In this document: positions 6,515 through 7,308 of the stretch, piece after piece | Position numbering within the stretch: the first letter of the stretch is position 1 | Layout of the letters: the number at the start of each line of letters is the position of its first letter | NCBI GenBank assembly: GCA_009692275.1 | Contig: SHZL01000138.1 | Location: 1 to 7,308, forward strand | Direction: 5' to 3' | DNA from: Lysobacterales bacterium | GTDB taxonomy: Bacteria > Pseudomonadota > Gammaproteobacteria > Xanthomonadales > SZUA-36 | Length of the DNA stretch: 7,308 bases | The notes under the pieces: generated by a model | Told to the model about the DNA's origin: nothing | The model's database searches: none | The model's input: only the letters and a program-made list of their open reading frames with translations | Translations under genes and position numbers: made by a program

Positions 6515-7308
6515 ATGAATCAGCAAAAAGAACAGCAGCTAATCGGTGAATCCCAAGCCATATTGGGCGTACTGGAGCACGCGTCCCGTGTTGCCCCGCT
6601 CAACCGGCCAGTGCTGGTTATCGGTGAACGTGGCACTGGCAAGGAACTGATTGCAGCCCGGATTCATTACCTTTCGCAGCGCTGGGACCGCCCGTTTGTC
6701 AAATTGAATTGCGCCGCTCTTTCAGAATCCCTGCTGGAATCTGAATTGTTTGGACATGAGGCAGGTTCTTTTACCGGCGCGACGCGACGGCGGCTCGGCC
6801 GGTTTGAACTGGCTCACCAGGGCAGCCTGTTTCTGGATGAACTGGCGAGCACATCCGACCGGGTGCAGCAGAAAATTCTCCGTGTAATTGAATATGGTGA
6901 ATTGGAGCGCGTGGGTGGGAACGAAACCATTCAAACCAATGTGCGAATTATCGGCGCAACCAACGAAGATCTTCCTGCCATGGTCGACCGGGGAAAATTC
7001 CGTGCTGACTTGCTTGATCGACTGGCATTTGACGTGATTACCTTACCACCCCTGCGTGAGCGGCCAGACGATATCATGCCCATGGCAGAGCATTTTGCTG
7101 TGAAGATGTGCGGAGAACTTGGACTTAAGCTGTTCAGCGGTTTCAGCACGGAATCCCGGCAACAACTGCTTGACTACACCTGGCCTGGCAACGTACGCGA
7201 ATTGAAAAACGTGCTGGAACGCGCGGTTTATTCGATGACGGTTGATAGTGACCCAATCAGTTTCATAGTATTCGACCCCTTTCAATCCCCGTGGAGGCCG
7301 CGCACACA
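6515..7308 (+). CDS. pspF: Phage shock protein operon transcriptional activator PspF (3' end missing)
   Basis: PspF is a sigma-54 enhancer-binding AAA+ protein that activates the psp envelope-stress genes and is held inactive by PspA. The window holds 264 codons; roughly 60 residues with the C-terminal helix-turn-helix are expected past the edge. There is no receiver domain, as in other PspF proteins. Visible motifs are Walker A GERGTGKE (37-44), W57 in YLSQRWDRPF (the counterpart of E. coli W56, involved in PspA binding), the sigma-54 contact loop as GSFTGA (84-89, usually GAFTGA), Walker B LFLDE (105-109), and arginine-finger candidates R163 and R169 in FRADLLDRLAF. The segment WPGNVRELKNVLERAVY (223-239) is also typical. 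The start is ATG with a GGGTGGGA ribosome binding site (6503-6510) just before it. The gene faces radA, not pspA as in E. coli, so its psp targets are downstream or elsewhere. Confidence 0.95.
   Translation, partial: MNQQKEQQLIGESQAILGVLEHASRVAPLNRPVLVIGERGTGKELIAARIHYLSQRWDRPFVKLNCAALSESLLESELFGHEAGSFTGATRRRLGRFELAHQGSLFLDELASTSDRVQQKILRVIEYGELERVGGNETIQTNVRIIGATNEDLPAMVDRGKFRADLLDRLAFDVITLPPLRERPDDIMPMAEHFAVKMCGELGLKLFSGFSTESRQQLLDYTWPGNVRELKNVLERAVYSMTVDSDPISFIVFDPFQSPWRPRT

Overview
The window looks like an ordinary chromosomal segment of a gammaproteobacterium with moderate GC. The evidence is the arrangement rpsP-ffh divergent from ypjD-corB, which is shared with Escherichia and Pseudomonas-type genomes, plus a pspF gene whose product closely resembles the enterobacterial enhancer-binding protein. 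I cannot fix the genus. I see no phage, insertion sequence, CRISPR array, tRNA or rRNA.

Layout: (1) On the minus strand at the left edge are the first 16 codons of rpsP (ribosomal protein S16), cut by the window, with a roughly 140-nt leader that carries two stem-loops and a promoter candidate with a GC-rich discriminator. (2) Upstream of it on the same strand is ffh, the protein part of the signal recognition particle. Its short upstream region has a perfect -10 hexamer and a small hairpin over the ribosome binding site. (3) Divergent from ffh, on the plus strand, are ypjD (eight-helix CcsA/HemX-like membrane protein), corB/yfjD (CNNM/CBS/CorC_HlyC membrane protein linked to Mg/Co transport) and an acyltransferase-3 family membrane protein only 10 nt after corB, so these three are probably co-transcribed. 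(4) Convergent with the acyltransferase is radA (recombination helicase), 28 nt away. (5) Divergent from radA is pspF, the sigma-54 activator of the phage-shock response, cut by the right edge before its DNA-binding domain.

The genes fall into membrane protein biogenesis (ffh, rpsP for translation), envelope and ion homeostasis (ypjD, corB, the acyltransferase), DNA repair (radA) and envelope stress control (pspF). The points most worth a second look are regulatory: the rpsP promoter and leader, the ffh start-site hairpin, the weakly initiated corB (TTG start), the acyltransferase joined to the corB unit, and a pspF that faces radA instead of pspA and carries GSFTGA where GAFTGA is usual. I did not find a convincing new system.
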